From the NCBI GenBank assembly GCA_945859605.1, contig OX243820.1, positions 32,464,328 to 32,528,327 on the forward strand: DNA of 64,000 bases. The letters are read 5' to 3'. Source of the stretch: Lumbricus rubellus. Taxonomy: Eukaryota > Annelida > Clitellata > Crassiclitellata > Lumbricidae. The notes below the pieces were generated by a model. It was not told the DNA's origin, did not search any database, and saw nothing but the letters and a program-made list of their open reading frames with translations. Shown here one piece after another: positions 43,758 through 56,165 of this stretch (positions are counted from its first letter, which is position 1; each line of letters starts with the position of its first letter). Made by a program: the position numbers and the translations under genes.

Positions 43758-43828
43758 TAGGAGTGTGTATGTGTGTGTGCGTGAGTGTGTGTGTTTGTGT
43801 GTGTGCGTGTGTGGGTGTGTGGGTTTAT
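43758..43828. repeat. (GT)n tract
   Basis: GT/GTGC repeat. Confidence 0.85.
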
Positions 43829-44097
43829 ATATATCTATTATATATATATAATAGATATAGATGAAAGCATTGCCATACTGTTTGCACATATTGCGTGTGT
43901 CCACTTGGCATTTATATATGTTATAGTCGCTTGCAAGATGTCATTTACAGCAGTGAAATCCTTTGTGTATTGACTGCATGGATTTGTGAAATAAATCTCC
44001 TGTGAGAAAACGTAATGGGTCTCAACGATTTTCTAAACCAAAGCCATTGTATTGCATTGTATTGTATGTACATGTATAATTGCATATATGAATAAAA

Positions 44098-44415
44098 AAT
44101 ATATTATATTACATTATATTATATTATATTATAATATATTATATTATATTATATCATATCATATCATATCATATCATATCATATCATATCATATCATATC
44201 ATATCATATCATATCATATCATATCATATCATATCATATCATATCATATCATATCATATCATATCATATCATATCATATCATATCATATCATATCATATC
44301 ATATCATATCATATCATAGTATATTATATTATATTATATTATATTATATTATATTATATTATATTATATTATATTATATTATATTATATTATATTATATT
44401 ATATTATATTATATT
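44098..44415. repeat. pentanucleotide array (TATTA)n-(TATCA)n-(TATTA)n
   Basis: The core 44,152-44,317 is about 33 near-perfect ATATC units, flanked on both sides by the related ATATT unit. The switch is a single T-to-C change at the same position, spread over the whole core. Confidence 0.95.
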
Positions 44416-45465
44416 TTATATATATTTGTATATTATAAATGAGATAAAGACAAAGAAAATTGCCTTCCATATATAGGCTATACTTGCGAGGCAGCTATAA
44501 TAAGCATTGTTAGCGCCTTCGATTTCTCAGACTCGGTGTATAAGGTCGGGTGACAGTCCTCTACCTCACCACTTGGTCCTCCCAACGACAGTGTGTGGTC
44601 GATGTGCTCATTTAAACTCAGTTGGCAATGGATAAAACACAAAAACTGAAGACAAAAATGTATGGCTTTCTAGGGGGCTCAAGTTCAGCATGTAATTAAT
44701 TGCATTGGTCCCTCCCTATGGAATGGACTTCCCCACCCCATCCCCTCCCCACCCTATCAGTTCGTTCTGTCATCGTCTCTGCGGTTATCTTTTCTCATCT
44801 TTCTATTGTCTCAAATTAATGTCTTTTATCTCGGAGCCGCATCGTTTTTGAGAGGCTTTTGTTGCGAGAAGAGCTTTATAAATGGCCAGATATAGATCTA
44901 ATACAATGCAATTCAATTGAATGTGCTATCATGGGATTTATTTTAAATATTTTTACACGAATAATGGGTGGCCCTATTAGCGGGATTGCCCATCCCTTCT
45001 GGGTCTCCTCTTCTTAACCAAATTATGTTAAAGTATCGTTCACTGCCATAATTGTATCATGTTTGTTCAGAAAAAATAAATGAGTAAATAAAGTATAAAT
45101 AAATAAATACAATACAATACAGTACAATACAATACAATACTCAGTTATGTCAGAATATCCAAATGCATTCATGCAGCTGGTTCTAACCGCATGGTGTGCC
45201 TGCGTGTTATGAGTTAATGATGGAACTTCTGGATTCATGCATACATTGCATAGCGCATACTTTGCGTGATGCATACATACTGTGCGCAGTGCTTTTGTCC
45301 ATTGTCACATTGTGTTGTTCTTGCTTCTGTCTCATTAAGTGACTTGATAGTTTGTGCAATTGCTGTTCCTGCTCGGCCACTGCTTACATTTACGATTGCT
45401 CTCTAACCACACAGAATCAACGGTGTATTGACGGTAGTAATGACAACGACGTTGACATAATATTA
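44416..45465. other. spacer with possible retroelement pieces
   Basis: CCCTATGGAATGGACTTCCCC near 44,713 could read PSLWNGLP, a phrase common near LINE ORF2 ends, but no more of the protein follows. GAGCTTTATAAATGG at about 44,870 and (AATAC)n at 45,105-45,140 resemble SINE tails. Confidence 0.3.
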
Positions 45466-45469
45466 GGGT

Positions 45470-45825
45470 GTTGTGTTGGTGTTGTTGTTATTGTTATTGT
45501 TATTGCTGGAGGTGGTTGTGGTGGTGGTGGTGATGGTGGTGGTGGTGGTGGTGGTGGTGGTGGTGGTGGTGGTGGTGGTGGTGGTGGTGGTGGTGGTGGT
45601 TGTGGTGTTGGTGGTTGTGGTGGTGTTGGTAGTGTTGGTGGTGTTGGTGTTGGTGTTGGTGTTGGTGGTGGGGGTGGTGGTGGTGGTGGTGGTGGTGGTG
45701 GTGGTGGTGGTGGTGGTGGTGGTGGTGGTGGTGGCGGTGGTGGTGGTGGTGGTGGTGGTGGTGGAGGCTGTGGTGACGGTGACGGTGGCGGTGGCGGTGG
45801 CGATGGTGGTCATGGTGGTCATGAT
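45470..45825. repeat. (GGT)n array, about 350 bp
   Basis: GGT with GTT, TGT and GGC variants. Open as poly-Gly, poly-Val or (minus) poly-Thr by composition. Confidence 0.95.
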
Positions 45826-45829
45826 TTTA

Positions 45830-46140
45830 TGTATAGCGATAACAATCGGTTTTTGTTGGAGCTCGGACAAAAAGTCCAATAATTCTAATTAATGATGAAG
45901 GTTACATCAGATTGTATCTGTGTTTCTGATGTAATTGCAAAACGGTGGACGAGTTAAATTGGTTTGAGAAGACTTTCTTTGGACGATCTGACAAAATATA
46001 TATCGGCTTTTGTTCAATGCACTGAACAATGTAATACAGCTATTACAGCGAATGATTGACAGAATCATCACGCTTATCAAAACAGACATACACGGAAAGA
46101 TACAGAGATATGCAGGCAGACAAAGAACATACATTGTCTG
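45830..46140. other. spacer, nothing recognised
   Basis: No supported feature. Confidence 0.4.
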
Positions 46141-46262
46141 TGTGCAGCTGTCTGTATCTGTCTGTGTCTGTCTGACACAGACAGACAGAGCTACAGAAGA
46201 TGCAGATAGGCAGATAATGGCAGACACAGACAGACACACGGACACAGACAGACACACACAGA
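46141..46262. repeat. CTGT tract adjoining inverted CAGA tract
   Basis: CTGTCTGTATCTGTCTGTGTC is followed at once by GACACAGACAGACAGAG, forming a perfect-stem palindrome around 46,174; CAGA continues to 46,262. Confidence 0.8.
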
Positions 46263-46339
46263 CATGATCAGTCATCAATCGATCTACTTAAAAACCGTGT
46301 TTGCTATGGATATCGTCCGGCCATCGATTAAGATGGTTA

Positions 46340-46432
46340 GCTTTCTGTCTGTCTCTGTCTGCGTCTGTCTGTCTCGTTTACTTTTATCTCTGTCCCTGTC
46401 TGTCTGTCTACTGATCCGTCTGTCTCGGCATC
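46340..46432. repeat. (CTGT)n microsatellite
   Basis: Degenerate CTGT tract leading into the CCAT minisatellite. Confidence 0.75.
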
Positions 46433-46780
46433 TCCATCCACCCATCCACCCACGCAACCACCCACCTACCCATCGGTCCGCCCACCCATCCACCCATCCA
46501 TCCATTTATCTATCCCACCATCGATCCGTCCATGTATTCACCCACCCACCCATCCATCCACCCACCTATCCACCCATCCATCCCACCACCCACCCATCCA
46601 TTCACCCATTTACCCATCCATCCATCCCACCACCCACCCATCCATTCACCCATTTACCCATCCATCCATCCCACCACCCACCCATCCATTCACCCATTTA
46701 CCCATCCATCCATCCCACCACCCACCCATCCATTCACCCATTTACCCATCCATCCATCCCACCACCCATCCACCCTTGCA
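46433..46780. repeat. 44-bp minisatellite in a CCAT/CCAC tract
   Basis: From about 46,555 a 44-bp unit (CCATCCATCCCACCACCCAC, then CCATCCATTCACCCATTTAC) repeats about 4.7 times with almost no divergence. The period gives a 44-residue peptide cycle in all frames; not a gene. Confidence 0.9.
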
Positions 46781-46954
46781 TCTAATCAACCCGCCAGCAA
46801 CTTCTTAACCATCGAAGCGATGATTCAAATCAAGTCGCAGACTCTGAAACATTGTTCGAGATCTCAGAGCATCTCAACGTCAGACTCCACAAGATTTTCT
46901 GGACTCAAAAGTTCCTCCCTGCCCATTCCATGCCAACAGTCCATGGTCCCCACT

Positions 46955-47232
46955 GCATTCCCGGGGAGTGTGGGGCAATCTACGACCCGTCTCGCATGCC
47001 CCGGGAGTGTGGGGCAATCTTCAACCCGTCTGGCATGCCCGGGGAGTGTGGGGCAATCTCCGACCCGTCTCGCATGCCCGGGGAGTGTGGGGCAATCTTC
47101 AACCCGTCTCGCATGCCCGGGGAGCGTGGGGCTATGTCCGACCCGTCTATGCATGCCCGGGGAGCGTGGGGCTATGTCCGACCCGTCTATGCATGCCCGG
47201 GGAGTGTGGGGCTATGTCCGACCCGTCCTATC
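46955..47232. repeat. 39-bp minisatellite with CCCGGGG core
   Basis: About 6.5 copies of CATGCCCGGGGAGTGTGGGG followed by CAATCTYCRACCCGTCTCG, the later copies having GCTATGTC. Thirteen codons per unit; no stop in the plus frames, but I see no gene around it. Confidence 0.9.
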
Positions 47233-47467
47233 ATGTGCAATCTGGAAATAGTCGATACATGCAGGATGGAGATGATACATATATAATACAGGGACATTAG
47301 TCTCTGCTCGTCCGTAATAATGTTCCTCGGCCATTCTCTCTTCTGATTGATGGGAAACTATCAACATAGGATGATAGACGCAATAAATCTCTCCTCCCAA
47401 CTATTCGATCCTCTCTAGCTCTCTCACATCGTCAGTTTCTCCACATTCTCACGTACATAAACGCTTC

Positions 47468-47508
<41 letters not shown>

Positions 47509-48050
47509 TAGCCACATACAAAGCACATTTTTATATATAATGTATAATTTCAAATATATATATATATATAATATATGTATACGTTAGCATCTAGCCTACG
47601 CATAGCCTACATGATTGTGTGTCCTGTGTGACCCATCTATTTATGCTCACATATAACAGTCAGCCATTCTGGTGATATATATGTCTAGAGTACCCGCATA
47701 TAATATGTGGCCACACCCGTAGGCTATCTCTAGAAGCCACCGGTATATTATTACCTACATACAGAGAGATTTACTGCGTCTATAATCCTATATGTCGAAA
47801 CTTAAATTCAAGAGAATGTAAAACTCCGGGAGACATCCATGTCGAAGCGTGACGGACCATGATTGGCAAAATACTAAAAATCGTGGACATTGTTCAAGTA
47901 GAGGTAGTGGGAGACAACTGAAACTCTGGATAAAACCAACACACAAGCACAGGCTTAAAAGAATTGAGTATCAGAATGGTTTCAAATTATTGAGTGGAAA
48001 GAATGGTTGCCTTTGTCTAACAATGAAGATGGTTTAATACTTTAATTGAT
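47233..48050. other. intron spacer
   Basis: (TA)n at 47,469-47,501 and 47,555-47,570; otherwise nothing recognised. Confidence 0.5.
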
Positions 48051-48054
48051 ATGC

Positions 48055-48362
48055 GAAGAAAATGGCTGTCATTGACCAACAATCAATATGTCTGCCATTG
48101 GACAAAGAAGCAATAGGCCTATGAGTGCCACATGTGAAGCATGGTGTAAGAAGGGATGTGAAGTATAAAAACGGCTGCCACAGACTAAAAATTGAATAAG
48201 AATCAAAATGGCTGCCATTGGCATTGACTAAAAATCAAAATGACTTCCACTGATCAAGAATAAAAATGGCTGCAATATGTGGTGTTCGAAAATAGCTGCC
48301 GCAGACGCTAAGAATCTAAAATGGCTGCCCAATACCGAAAATCAAAATGGCCGCCATAGACT
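48055..48362. repeat. tandem array of AAAATGGCTGCCATTG (YY1-like) units
   Basis: About nine diverged copies of a roughly 25-35 bp unit with core AAAATGGCTGCCA (clearest at about 48,204, 48,263, 48,317 and 48,344) and linker GACTAAAAATC. The core resembles the YY1 consensus (AAnATGGCNGC). The array ends 93 bp before exon 2 of the Rab-effector gene. Possible regulatory array; function is inferred. Confidence 0.65.
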
Positions 48363-48455
48363 ATAAAAACCAAGAGACCTGCTTCAGATTGTTGGGACGC
48401 GTGTTCTCTCATATGACGAATAATTATTCGCCATTTATCCTTTTGTTTATTTCAG

Positions 48456-48681
48456 TTCCTCGGCTGTCGACATTGACCCAGATTCATGCGCAGAAAACGA
48501 AGATGCTCTGCAAATTGGGTCAGAAGGAGGGACGACCGAACGACCGGGCGACACTTGCGCCATCTGTCGTCTGCCGAGTGTTGCGTTCGTCCGAGTCTGT
48601 GACGGATGTTGTCAGCCGATGGAGGTCTGCTTGACATGTAATCGGAGTACGCCCGGAGACGACGCCATTCCTACGACGAAG
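48456..48681 (+). CDS. RIM/rabphilin-like Rab effector, exon 2 (zinc finger, first six Cys)
   Basis: Acceptor CCTTTTGTTTATTTCAG ends at 48,455 and donor AAG|GTACTC follows 48,681. The first base completes Ser135 from exon 1; 75 further codons end in phase 0. It encodes an acidic linker and then CAIC (169-172), CDGC (183-186) and CLTC (193-196). These are three of the four CxxC knuckles of the FYVE-like zinc finger that follows the Rab-binding helix in RIM and rabphilin, where it contacts Munc13-type or membrane partners. Only this phase gives cysteines; the other plus frame through the exon lacks the motif. Confidence 0.78.
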
Positions 48682-48804
48682 GTACTCGGTCACCACCATT
48701 GAGTAGTTCTTCCCATTGGATGTGTTGTTTATCTGTTGTGCCTCAGTATGTTTCCAGTAATAATGACATTCTTGAGTTACTGTTGCTATACACAATGCTT
48801 TTGC

Positions 48805-49125
48805 TTCATTCATTCATTCATTCATTCTTTTTCATTCATTCATTCATTCGTTCATTCATTCATTCATTCATTCATTCTGAGCATTTATATGGTGCCCATT
48901 CAGAAGCCTACTCGGGATAACTTTCAGTCTAGTCCCAACTAAAGAAAACAGACTTGCTTAAGCAACTTCAAAACACCTGCATAGTGGACCACCAAATAAA
49001 GAGCATAGTTTAAGTGGGAGGTCATTCCAGATGGAAAAGCCCACAACCGAAAAATCACTCCGCATCCTAAAACCCAAGCGAGACATGGAACTAGAGGTCA
49101 CCTCTGGTCGCACAGCGATGCAGAC
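48805..49125 (-). repeat. (ATTC)n tail plus SINE-like body
   Basis: ATTC repeats (48,808-48,877) run into GCATTTATATGGTGCCCATTC and then about 230 bp of SINE-like sequence (GACTTGCTTAAGC, GTGGGAGGTCATTCCAGATGG). The tail-first order indicates minus orientation. Confidence 0.55.
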
Positions 49126-49622
49126 GACATCAATCAGTTTGTTTTGCTATCAAGAATTGCATTGTTTTCTATTTGTTTCGAATTCAATTGTACTTTATTG
49201 CATTGTAGGATATTTATTGCCACGTGTGACAGGGTGATGCATAATAATGAAGCATAATGAGTTAGGCAATGCTGTGTATGGCATTGTGTTTGTCTGTATT
49301 GTATCTTTTGTGTTTTACTCTATGATATTCTACTGCAGTGCTGCATTGTAATAATACTGCTTTGGTTTGTATTGTATTCTATGGTTGACATTGCATCATT
49401 TTATCTTCTTCTTGCATATATCTGATTTTTATGCCTCCAAACGTTTACGAAAAATCTTTTGCTTTCGTTTACGATAAATCTTTTGCTTTTGTTTACCATT
49501 ATATATTTTTGCTTTACGTTTGCATTATTCTGACACGGCTTTTACCATGCACAGTTAGGCAGTAGACGGCATTGTCTTAGGATCATAATATAGTAGGCCT
49601 ATATTTCCAGAACCATTGAGGG
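49126..49622. other. intron spacer
   Basis: Contains a tandem TTTGCTTT(C/T)GTTTACGAT repeat near 49,440-49,505; nothing else. Confidence 0.5.
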
Positions 49623-50468
49623 ACAGAGGAGAAACAGAGGGGTGACAAAGGCAGAGACACAGAGGCAGAGACACAGACACAGACAGACGCAGAGTCAGAG
49701 ACAGAGATGGAGATGCATACGCAGACAATGAAGCAGACAGGGATAGAGACAGAAGCAGACATAGAAGCAGTTACAGAAGCAGACAAAGACACAGACACAT
49801 ACACATGCAGAGGCAGAGTCGCATGCAAAGACAGATATACACACATACAGAGAGGCAGTCACAGGTAGAGATGAAGACACAGACGGAAACAGAGGCACAG
49901 ACAGGGGGCACAGACAGATGTAGGCATAGACAGAGGCAGAGACACAGAAACAGAGGCAGGCAGAAACAAAGACCGAGACAGACACAGAGGCAGAGACACA
50001 GACATATACAGAGACAAAGACACAGACATATATAGACAGAGACAATCGTAGACGATGTGCATTTGCTGTTGATTTCAATTCCATTCAATTTCCGTTTTCG
50101 TTGACATCTCGCATACAACGCACCAACCAACAAAGAGACAGACAGACACAGACAGACAGAGACAGAGAGACAGAGAGACAGAGAGACAGAGACAGAGAGA
50201 CAGAGAGACAGAGAGACAGAGACAGAGACAGAGAGACAGAGACAGAAACAGAGATAGAGACAGATATAGAGACAGAGACAGAGGCAGAGGCAGAGACAGA
50301 CACAGACACAGACAGACATACAGACAGAGATGGAGACAGAGTCAGAGATAGAGACAGAGACAAAGATAGAGACAGAGACATAGACAGAGACATAGACAGA
50401 GACACAGACAGAGATAGAGACATACACAGAGACAGAGACATAGACAGAGACAGTGAGATAGAGAGACG
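49623..50468. repeat. (CAGA)n/(GAGACA)n array, about 845 bp
   Basis: Purine-rich CAGA with a roughly 60-bp non-repeat interruption at 50,045-50,135. Long open frames on both strands are artefacts. Confidence 0.92.
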
Positions 50469-50502
50469 GGGGTCATCATCTCAATATTAACATACCCCCC
50501 CC

Positions 50503-50519
50503 CCCCCCGTTCTCCAAAG
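50503..50519. repeat. poly-C run
   Basis: About 14 consecutive C. Confidence 0.85.
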
Positions 50520-50589
50520 ACACACAACCACAACAACAACTTCCCATAAACCTCTGATTCATTTGCACCGCATGAAGACGCTCCCCATA

Positions 50590-50705
50590 ATCTTTGCACC
50601 CGAGCAGCGACAGAGACAGATACAGACATGCATAGGCAAAGGCAGAGAGAGACACAAAGACAGAAGCAGGCAGGTAGAGACAGAGACAGAGACACATTTC
50701 CCTGC
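50590..50705. repeat. CAGAGA-rich tract
   Basis: Second, shorter CAGA block after the poly-C interruption. Confidence 0.7.
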
Positions 50706-51155
50706 CCATAATATATATCCCCTCCTAAATCGCCGACTTATTTGACCGACGTCTCAGCACTTGAGCGTGCAGCAGCACTGCAGCAGCTTTTAGATGGTGG
50801 ACAGGTCAGCATCCTCTTCAAGCGCTGACTGAGATGGCTCGCCCTGGAGCGTTGCTTCAGGGATGGCTGATAATGTACCGTGGCTGCTGCCTCTTGTAGC
50901 TCTTAAAAAGTCCGACCTTTACGAGGCTCGGCGTTGCCTTGGCTTCCGAGAAGTGGCTTTGTCTTTCATTAAGCTCGATTGTTAGTGGCTGATGACCTCC
51001 TCTCACTCAATGCCTCACTGGTGACTCACGCTCTGTTCGTCGTCTGTTGTGTTGTTGTTATGGTCTTTACTGCAGCGAGGATGAAAAGACGATTTTTATC
51101 GCGTGCGTTAATACTGACCTCACGCTTCGCACGCAGCAGTACCTCCGCTCCATAC
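50706..51155. other. intron spacer, nothing recognised
   Basis: Complex, moderately GC-rich, with no supported exon. CAGCAGCACTGCAGCAGC at about 50,771 is a short CAG cluster. Confidence 0.4.
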
Positions 51156-51535
51156 TCCCTCTATCTGTGTATCTGTCTGTGTATCTGTATCTGTCTCTCT
51201 TTCTATCTGTTTCTCTGTGAGTCTCTCTGCGTGCCTCTGTCTATGTCTGTCCCTGTCTCTGTCCCTGTCTCTGTCTCTGTATCTGTATCTGTCTCTGTCT
51301 CTGTATCTGTATCTGTCTCTCTTTCTCTCTCTGTCTCTCTGCGACTCTCTCTCTCTCTCTGCGTGCCTCTGTCTATGTCTCTCTCTCTATCGCTTTGTGA
51401 CTTTTCCAGAACTGTCTGTCTCTTTCTCTCTCTCGCTTTGTGACTTTTCCAGAACAGTCTGTCTCTCTCTCTCGCTTTGTGGCTTTTCCAGAACTGTCTG
51501 TCTGTCTGTCTCTCTCTCTCTCTTCCTCTTTATCT
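51156..51535. repeat. (TCTG)n array with a roughly 43-bp nested minisatellite
   Basis: From about 51,385 to 51,500 the unit CGCTTTGTGACTTTTCCAGA + ACTGTCTGTCTC(TC)n occurs three times. The rest is TCTG/TCTC. Confidence 0.85.
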
Positions 51536-51841
51536 CCTGCTCCCTACTTGTCCCCTTCCTCCCTCATGTCCATTTCGAGCTCCACTTTTCAGATACGCTT
51601 CTGCTATCCTATATTTACACAGAACCATATTATGGGCGTGGACGTGAAGCCTTAATGAGGTATTCGCTGTGCACACGAAAATCCAGTGTACTACTCCACT
51701 GTCACGAACCACAGATAGAGATACTATAAATGATACTGCCGCTATATAAATACTGCATTGTATTATACTCCACTTCGAGATATTATATATATTTCACTGC
51801 GACATTACTATACGTAAATCAATACAACGGCATTGTGTATA

Positions 51842-52110
51842 CAGAGTGGGCCATAAAAAGACCCCCACCCTAAAGTTTTTGCCAATATCTTGGCCAGAGG
51901 TTAGAATTTCGAAATCAAATTTTGCAGGCTTAAAGGAAATTCATATCTAGGCCTACACATGATGGCCAGATTTCATCAAAATATTTCAAAGAGAACAAAA
52001 GTTATATCACTTTCAGTGAGACCACCCACTGCTTTTTGACGATTAAAAAACGAAACGCAACAAAAAGTTTAAAAAAAACGATTTTATTAAGTCATAGATT
52101 TTCTATCAAA
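51842..52110. mobile_element. MITE, CAGGGTGGGCCA family, one-armed copy
   Basis: Begins CAGAGTGGGCCATAAAAAGA after TA and follows the left arm of 52,937 (TTTGCCAATATCTTGGCCAG, CAGATTTCATCAAAATATTT, AACGCAACAAAAAGTT). No complementary right end was found. Confidence 0.75.
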
Positions 52111-52282
52111 AGAGTAACTCTGTTTGTCTGTCAGTCGGTCGGTCGGTCGGTCAGTCAGTCGGTGGCAGTCGGGTCTCATACAGGACGCGATCTGTTGAAA
52201 AATAGCAATCCGTGTTTTATTGGTTCTTCTTCCGCCTTGTCAACACAACAAAACACATCCACACATCTCTCTGCAATGTATT

Positions 52283-52480
52283 CATACATACATACATACA
52301 TACATACATACATACATACATACATACATACATACATACATACGTACGTACGTACGTACGTACGTACGTACGTACATACATACATACATACATACATACA
52401 TACATACATACATACATACATACATACATACATACATACATACATAAATACATACATAATACATACATACATACATACAT
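52283..52480. repeat. (CATA)n array with (CGTA)n core
   Basis: About 200 bp of CATA with a 36-bp CGTA block at 52,341-52,376. Confidence 0.95.
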
Positions 52481-52724
52481 GCAATAATATACATTGAAAT
52501 GCAACGATGTAATCACGAGATGTATTGTGTAGGCATAAAGTGTCACCGACCGTATAGGACTAGAAAACACATAAAAATTATATCACACAAATCTGCACGC
52601 ATATAGTACATGTATATAATTATAGATTATAGTACATGTATATGTTGCATATAAATAGTGTAGGAACTAAACAGCGTGAATATATATATATATATTTATA
52701 TATATAAATTGGATTCATTTCACC

Positions 52725-52870
52725 CACACACTGCAGACACAGAAACGCACACAGACACATGCACACACACAAACACGCACCCACACATACCTACACATAC
52801 TCACACACCAACACACACACACACACACACAACACACATGTGGACGGACATGCACACACATGTACACATA
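52725..52870. repeat. (CA)n tract
   Basis: CA/CACAC with ACACGCAC variants. Confidence 0.85.
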
Positions 52871-52936
52871 TCTATATATAGCCTATAGATGTGTATATAT
52901 ATACATGTACATGCATATGAGATATATATATATATA

Positions 52937-53936
52937 CAGGGTGGCGCAAAATAAACCGGTCTATTAGTTTTCTGTCAATATCATGGCCAGAAGTAAGAAC
53001 ATCGAAATGGAATTTTACAGGCTTAAAGACAATTCATATTTACACATGAAGGCCAGATTTCATCAAAATATTTCAAACAGAACAAAAGGTAGGCCTATGT
53101 CACTTTTATGGAGGCCACCCACCGGTTTTTGACGTTTCAAAAAAGAAACGCCCCAAAAATTAGGTTTTTTGTCAATATAATGGCCGGAAGTAAGAATTTC
53201 TAAATGAAATTTTACAGGCTTAAAGACAATTCATATCTACACACGATGGCCAGATTTCATCAAAACAAACAGAACAAAAGTTTTATTACTTTTAGTGAGG
53301 CCACTCCCACCGGTTTTTGACGATTCAAAGACGCAACGCAGCAAAAAGTAGCTGCACGTCACTGAGAAGTCACTTAGCAAGATGGCAATGAAATTGGTAA
53401 ATAAGGAATCTGTCAGATTAATCAGTTTTGGCACTGGTGGTGGGCACATTGAACACAAGTTGTGAAGCACTACCAAGTTCATTTGACAACAGTTATTTGA
53501 GATGAGACTTAATAAAATCATGTTTTTGTTACTTTTTGTTGCGTTTCGTGTTTGAATCGCTAAAAAACGGTGGGTGGCCTCACTAAAAGTAATATAACTT
53601 TTGTTCTGTTAGAAATATTTTGATGAAATCTGGCCATCGTGTGTAGATATGAATTGTCTTTAAGCCTGTAAAATTTCAATTAGAAATTCTTACTTCCGGC
53701 CATTATATTGACAAAAAACCTAATTTTTGGGGCGTTTTTTTAAACGTCAAAAAACGGTGGGTGGCCTCACTAAAAGTGACATACCTTTTGTTCTGTATGA
53801 AATATTTTGATGAAATCTGGCCTTCATGTGTAAATGTGAATTGTCTTTAAGCCTGTAAAATTTCATTTCGATGTTCTTACTTCTGGCCATGATATTGACA
53901 GAAAACTAATAGCCCGGTTTATTTTGCGCCACCCTG
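52937..53936. mobile_element. foldback element, CAGGGTGGGCCA family (1,000 bp)
   Basis: Ends CAGGGTGGCGCAAAATAAAC and GTTTATTTTGCGCCACCCTG, with TA on each side. The arms of about 415 bp are near-identical inverted copies, separated by an approximately 175-bp centre (53,351-53,526). Within each arm a roughly 200-bp unit is tandemly repeated twice (ATGGCC(A/G)GAAGTAAGAA.., TTTTACAGGCTTAAAGACAA, GGCCAGATTTCATCAAAA). No transposase. The low arm divergence implies recent origin or arm-to-arm conversion. Confidence 0.92.
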
Positions 53937-54525
53937 TATATATATATATATATATATATATTGGAAGGCTATATGAGATAGATCCAATTTGTTGTGAAAA
54001 AAATCAATATTTATTTGATAAATCGTCATTTCTTGCGTTTTGCCGTCGGAAGCTCAAACCACAAAATTACAGACCCATACAAAGGCATTCTGCATTATAT
54101 ATATATATAAGTATCTATTATATACAAGTATGTATCAAAGTATCCGTATTATATGTTGAATATTACATATATAAGTTTATATAATAAGTGCATGCAGTAA
54201 GTATGATATGTAGGATATATTATATATTATATTTATATATATATATATATAGACGGGACCAGCTACATGTGTATATATTATTTTCAGTATTTACATGCAT
54301 GATAAATATATATGTTATATATTGGATATATATTTATATATACATAATATTGGACAGATCGTAATCGTTTACATTCTTTCGAGCTGCCTTGATATAATAT
54401 ATGCAGATATGTACACGCATATATATGCATATATATATATACATATATATATATATATTACATATATACTTATATACATATAATATATATATACATATAT
54501 ATATATATATATTATGTGTATAGTT
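53937..54525. repeat. (TA)n and TATA-rich low-complexity DNA
   Basis: (TA)n directly after the foldback element and again at 54,230-54,250 and 54,420-54,515. Confidence 0.7.
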
Positions 54526-55130
54526 AAAGAGAGAGAGAGGCATGATAGACGGACGAACAGACGGACAGGGGCAGAGGCAGAGTAGGACACAGAACAGGTC
54601 TTCCACTTATGGCGCGAATATGCTTATTTAGCGATCTGAATATCGTCTCATCATTTTGCATTCCATAACTACACGATCCCATACGGTCCCATGCCTGCAT
54701 TCGCGACCTCCCCTCATTTATCTCTCTCGCCCCATGTCGCTCCTACTTTCATTCTGCAGCCTATTCGCTTGCCCCTCCCCCACCCAAACCATCCCCCGTC
54801 TGTCATTGCATCCATAGGCGCCGGCAGATATTCTTGCAGGGGGGGGTTTAAAACACATCGGTCACGGTTACATTTTTTGCAAGCGCTTCAAAAATGCAAG
54901 GCTGGATATTAAGAATTAACATGACTATTTTTCACTGAGGCTTCTTTAGATGTACATGTAGATTTATCAGTTTCGCTTTGTGTATTATTTGTATCAACAG
55001 TGCGTTAGAGCAATGAAATTTGATAAACCATGAAGTTGTAGTTAAAAACTAGGCTTCAGTTTTCCAGTGGCAATTTAAGTGCCTTCCTTTGCCCCATGAT
55101 TGCATATATCTTTCCATGATCCAAACTTAT
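54526..55130. other. intron spacer
   Basis: CCATAGGCGCCGGCAGATAT followed by G9 near 54,822 looks like one end of another G-run MITE, but no matching right end was found. Confidence 0.4.
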
Positions 55131-55640
55131 ACTTTCATCTGTCTCTAAATCTACCCGTCCATCTATCCTTCCATCTCTCCATCCGCCTCTCCATCCATCC
55201 ATCTATCCTTCCATCTCTCCATCCACCTCTCCATCCATCCATCTATCCATCTCTTCATCTATCTCTCCTTCCATCCATCCCTCCAGCTCTCCTTCCATCC
55301 ATCCGTCCACCTGTCCTTCCATCTTTCTTTACATGATTTCCTCTAGATCTGTTCTTCCACATATATCTGTTGGTCCATGCATTCTTCCGTTAATCCCTCT
55401 GACTTTTCTACCATCCGCCCGTGTCCATCCATTCTTTCCACCTGAACCCTTCATCCATTCTTCCTGTTGATTCATTCTTCCATCAATCCCCTGTCTACCT
55501 TCCTTCCGCCTGTCCATTCCTTCCTCCAACCGTCCTTGCAGCTGTCTTTGTTCTTCTGTCCATTGTTCCTTCCGTCTATTCTTTTCTTTCCGCTCTCCTC
55601 TCCGCCCCGTCCATCCATTCTTCCATCCTCCCGTTCCTTC
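55131..55640. repeat. CCATCTATCCTT/CCATC-rich tract
   Basis: TCCATC repeats to 55,330, then increasingly diverged to 55,640. Confidence 0.75.
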
Positions 55641-55808
55641 TTCCTTTTTCCCAATCGATGTTAACTTCTTTGGTCTGCCGACGAACATGTTGTCCCCCGG
55701 TCCTCAGGGTGGATCATGTAATGACGTGTAATATGAAAGAAGCAGAGAATAGAGAATAGAAGAAGAGGATGGCGGAGATTTTGCAGAGGTCGAGCAGAAA
55801 GGAAGGGA

Positions 55809-56165
<357 letters not shown>

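Noticed and set aside
54822..54850. Left end of another G-run MITE (CCATAGGCGCCGGC + G9)
   Set aside because: No inverted right end or target duplication could be found nearby; only noted in the spacer entry.
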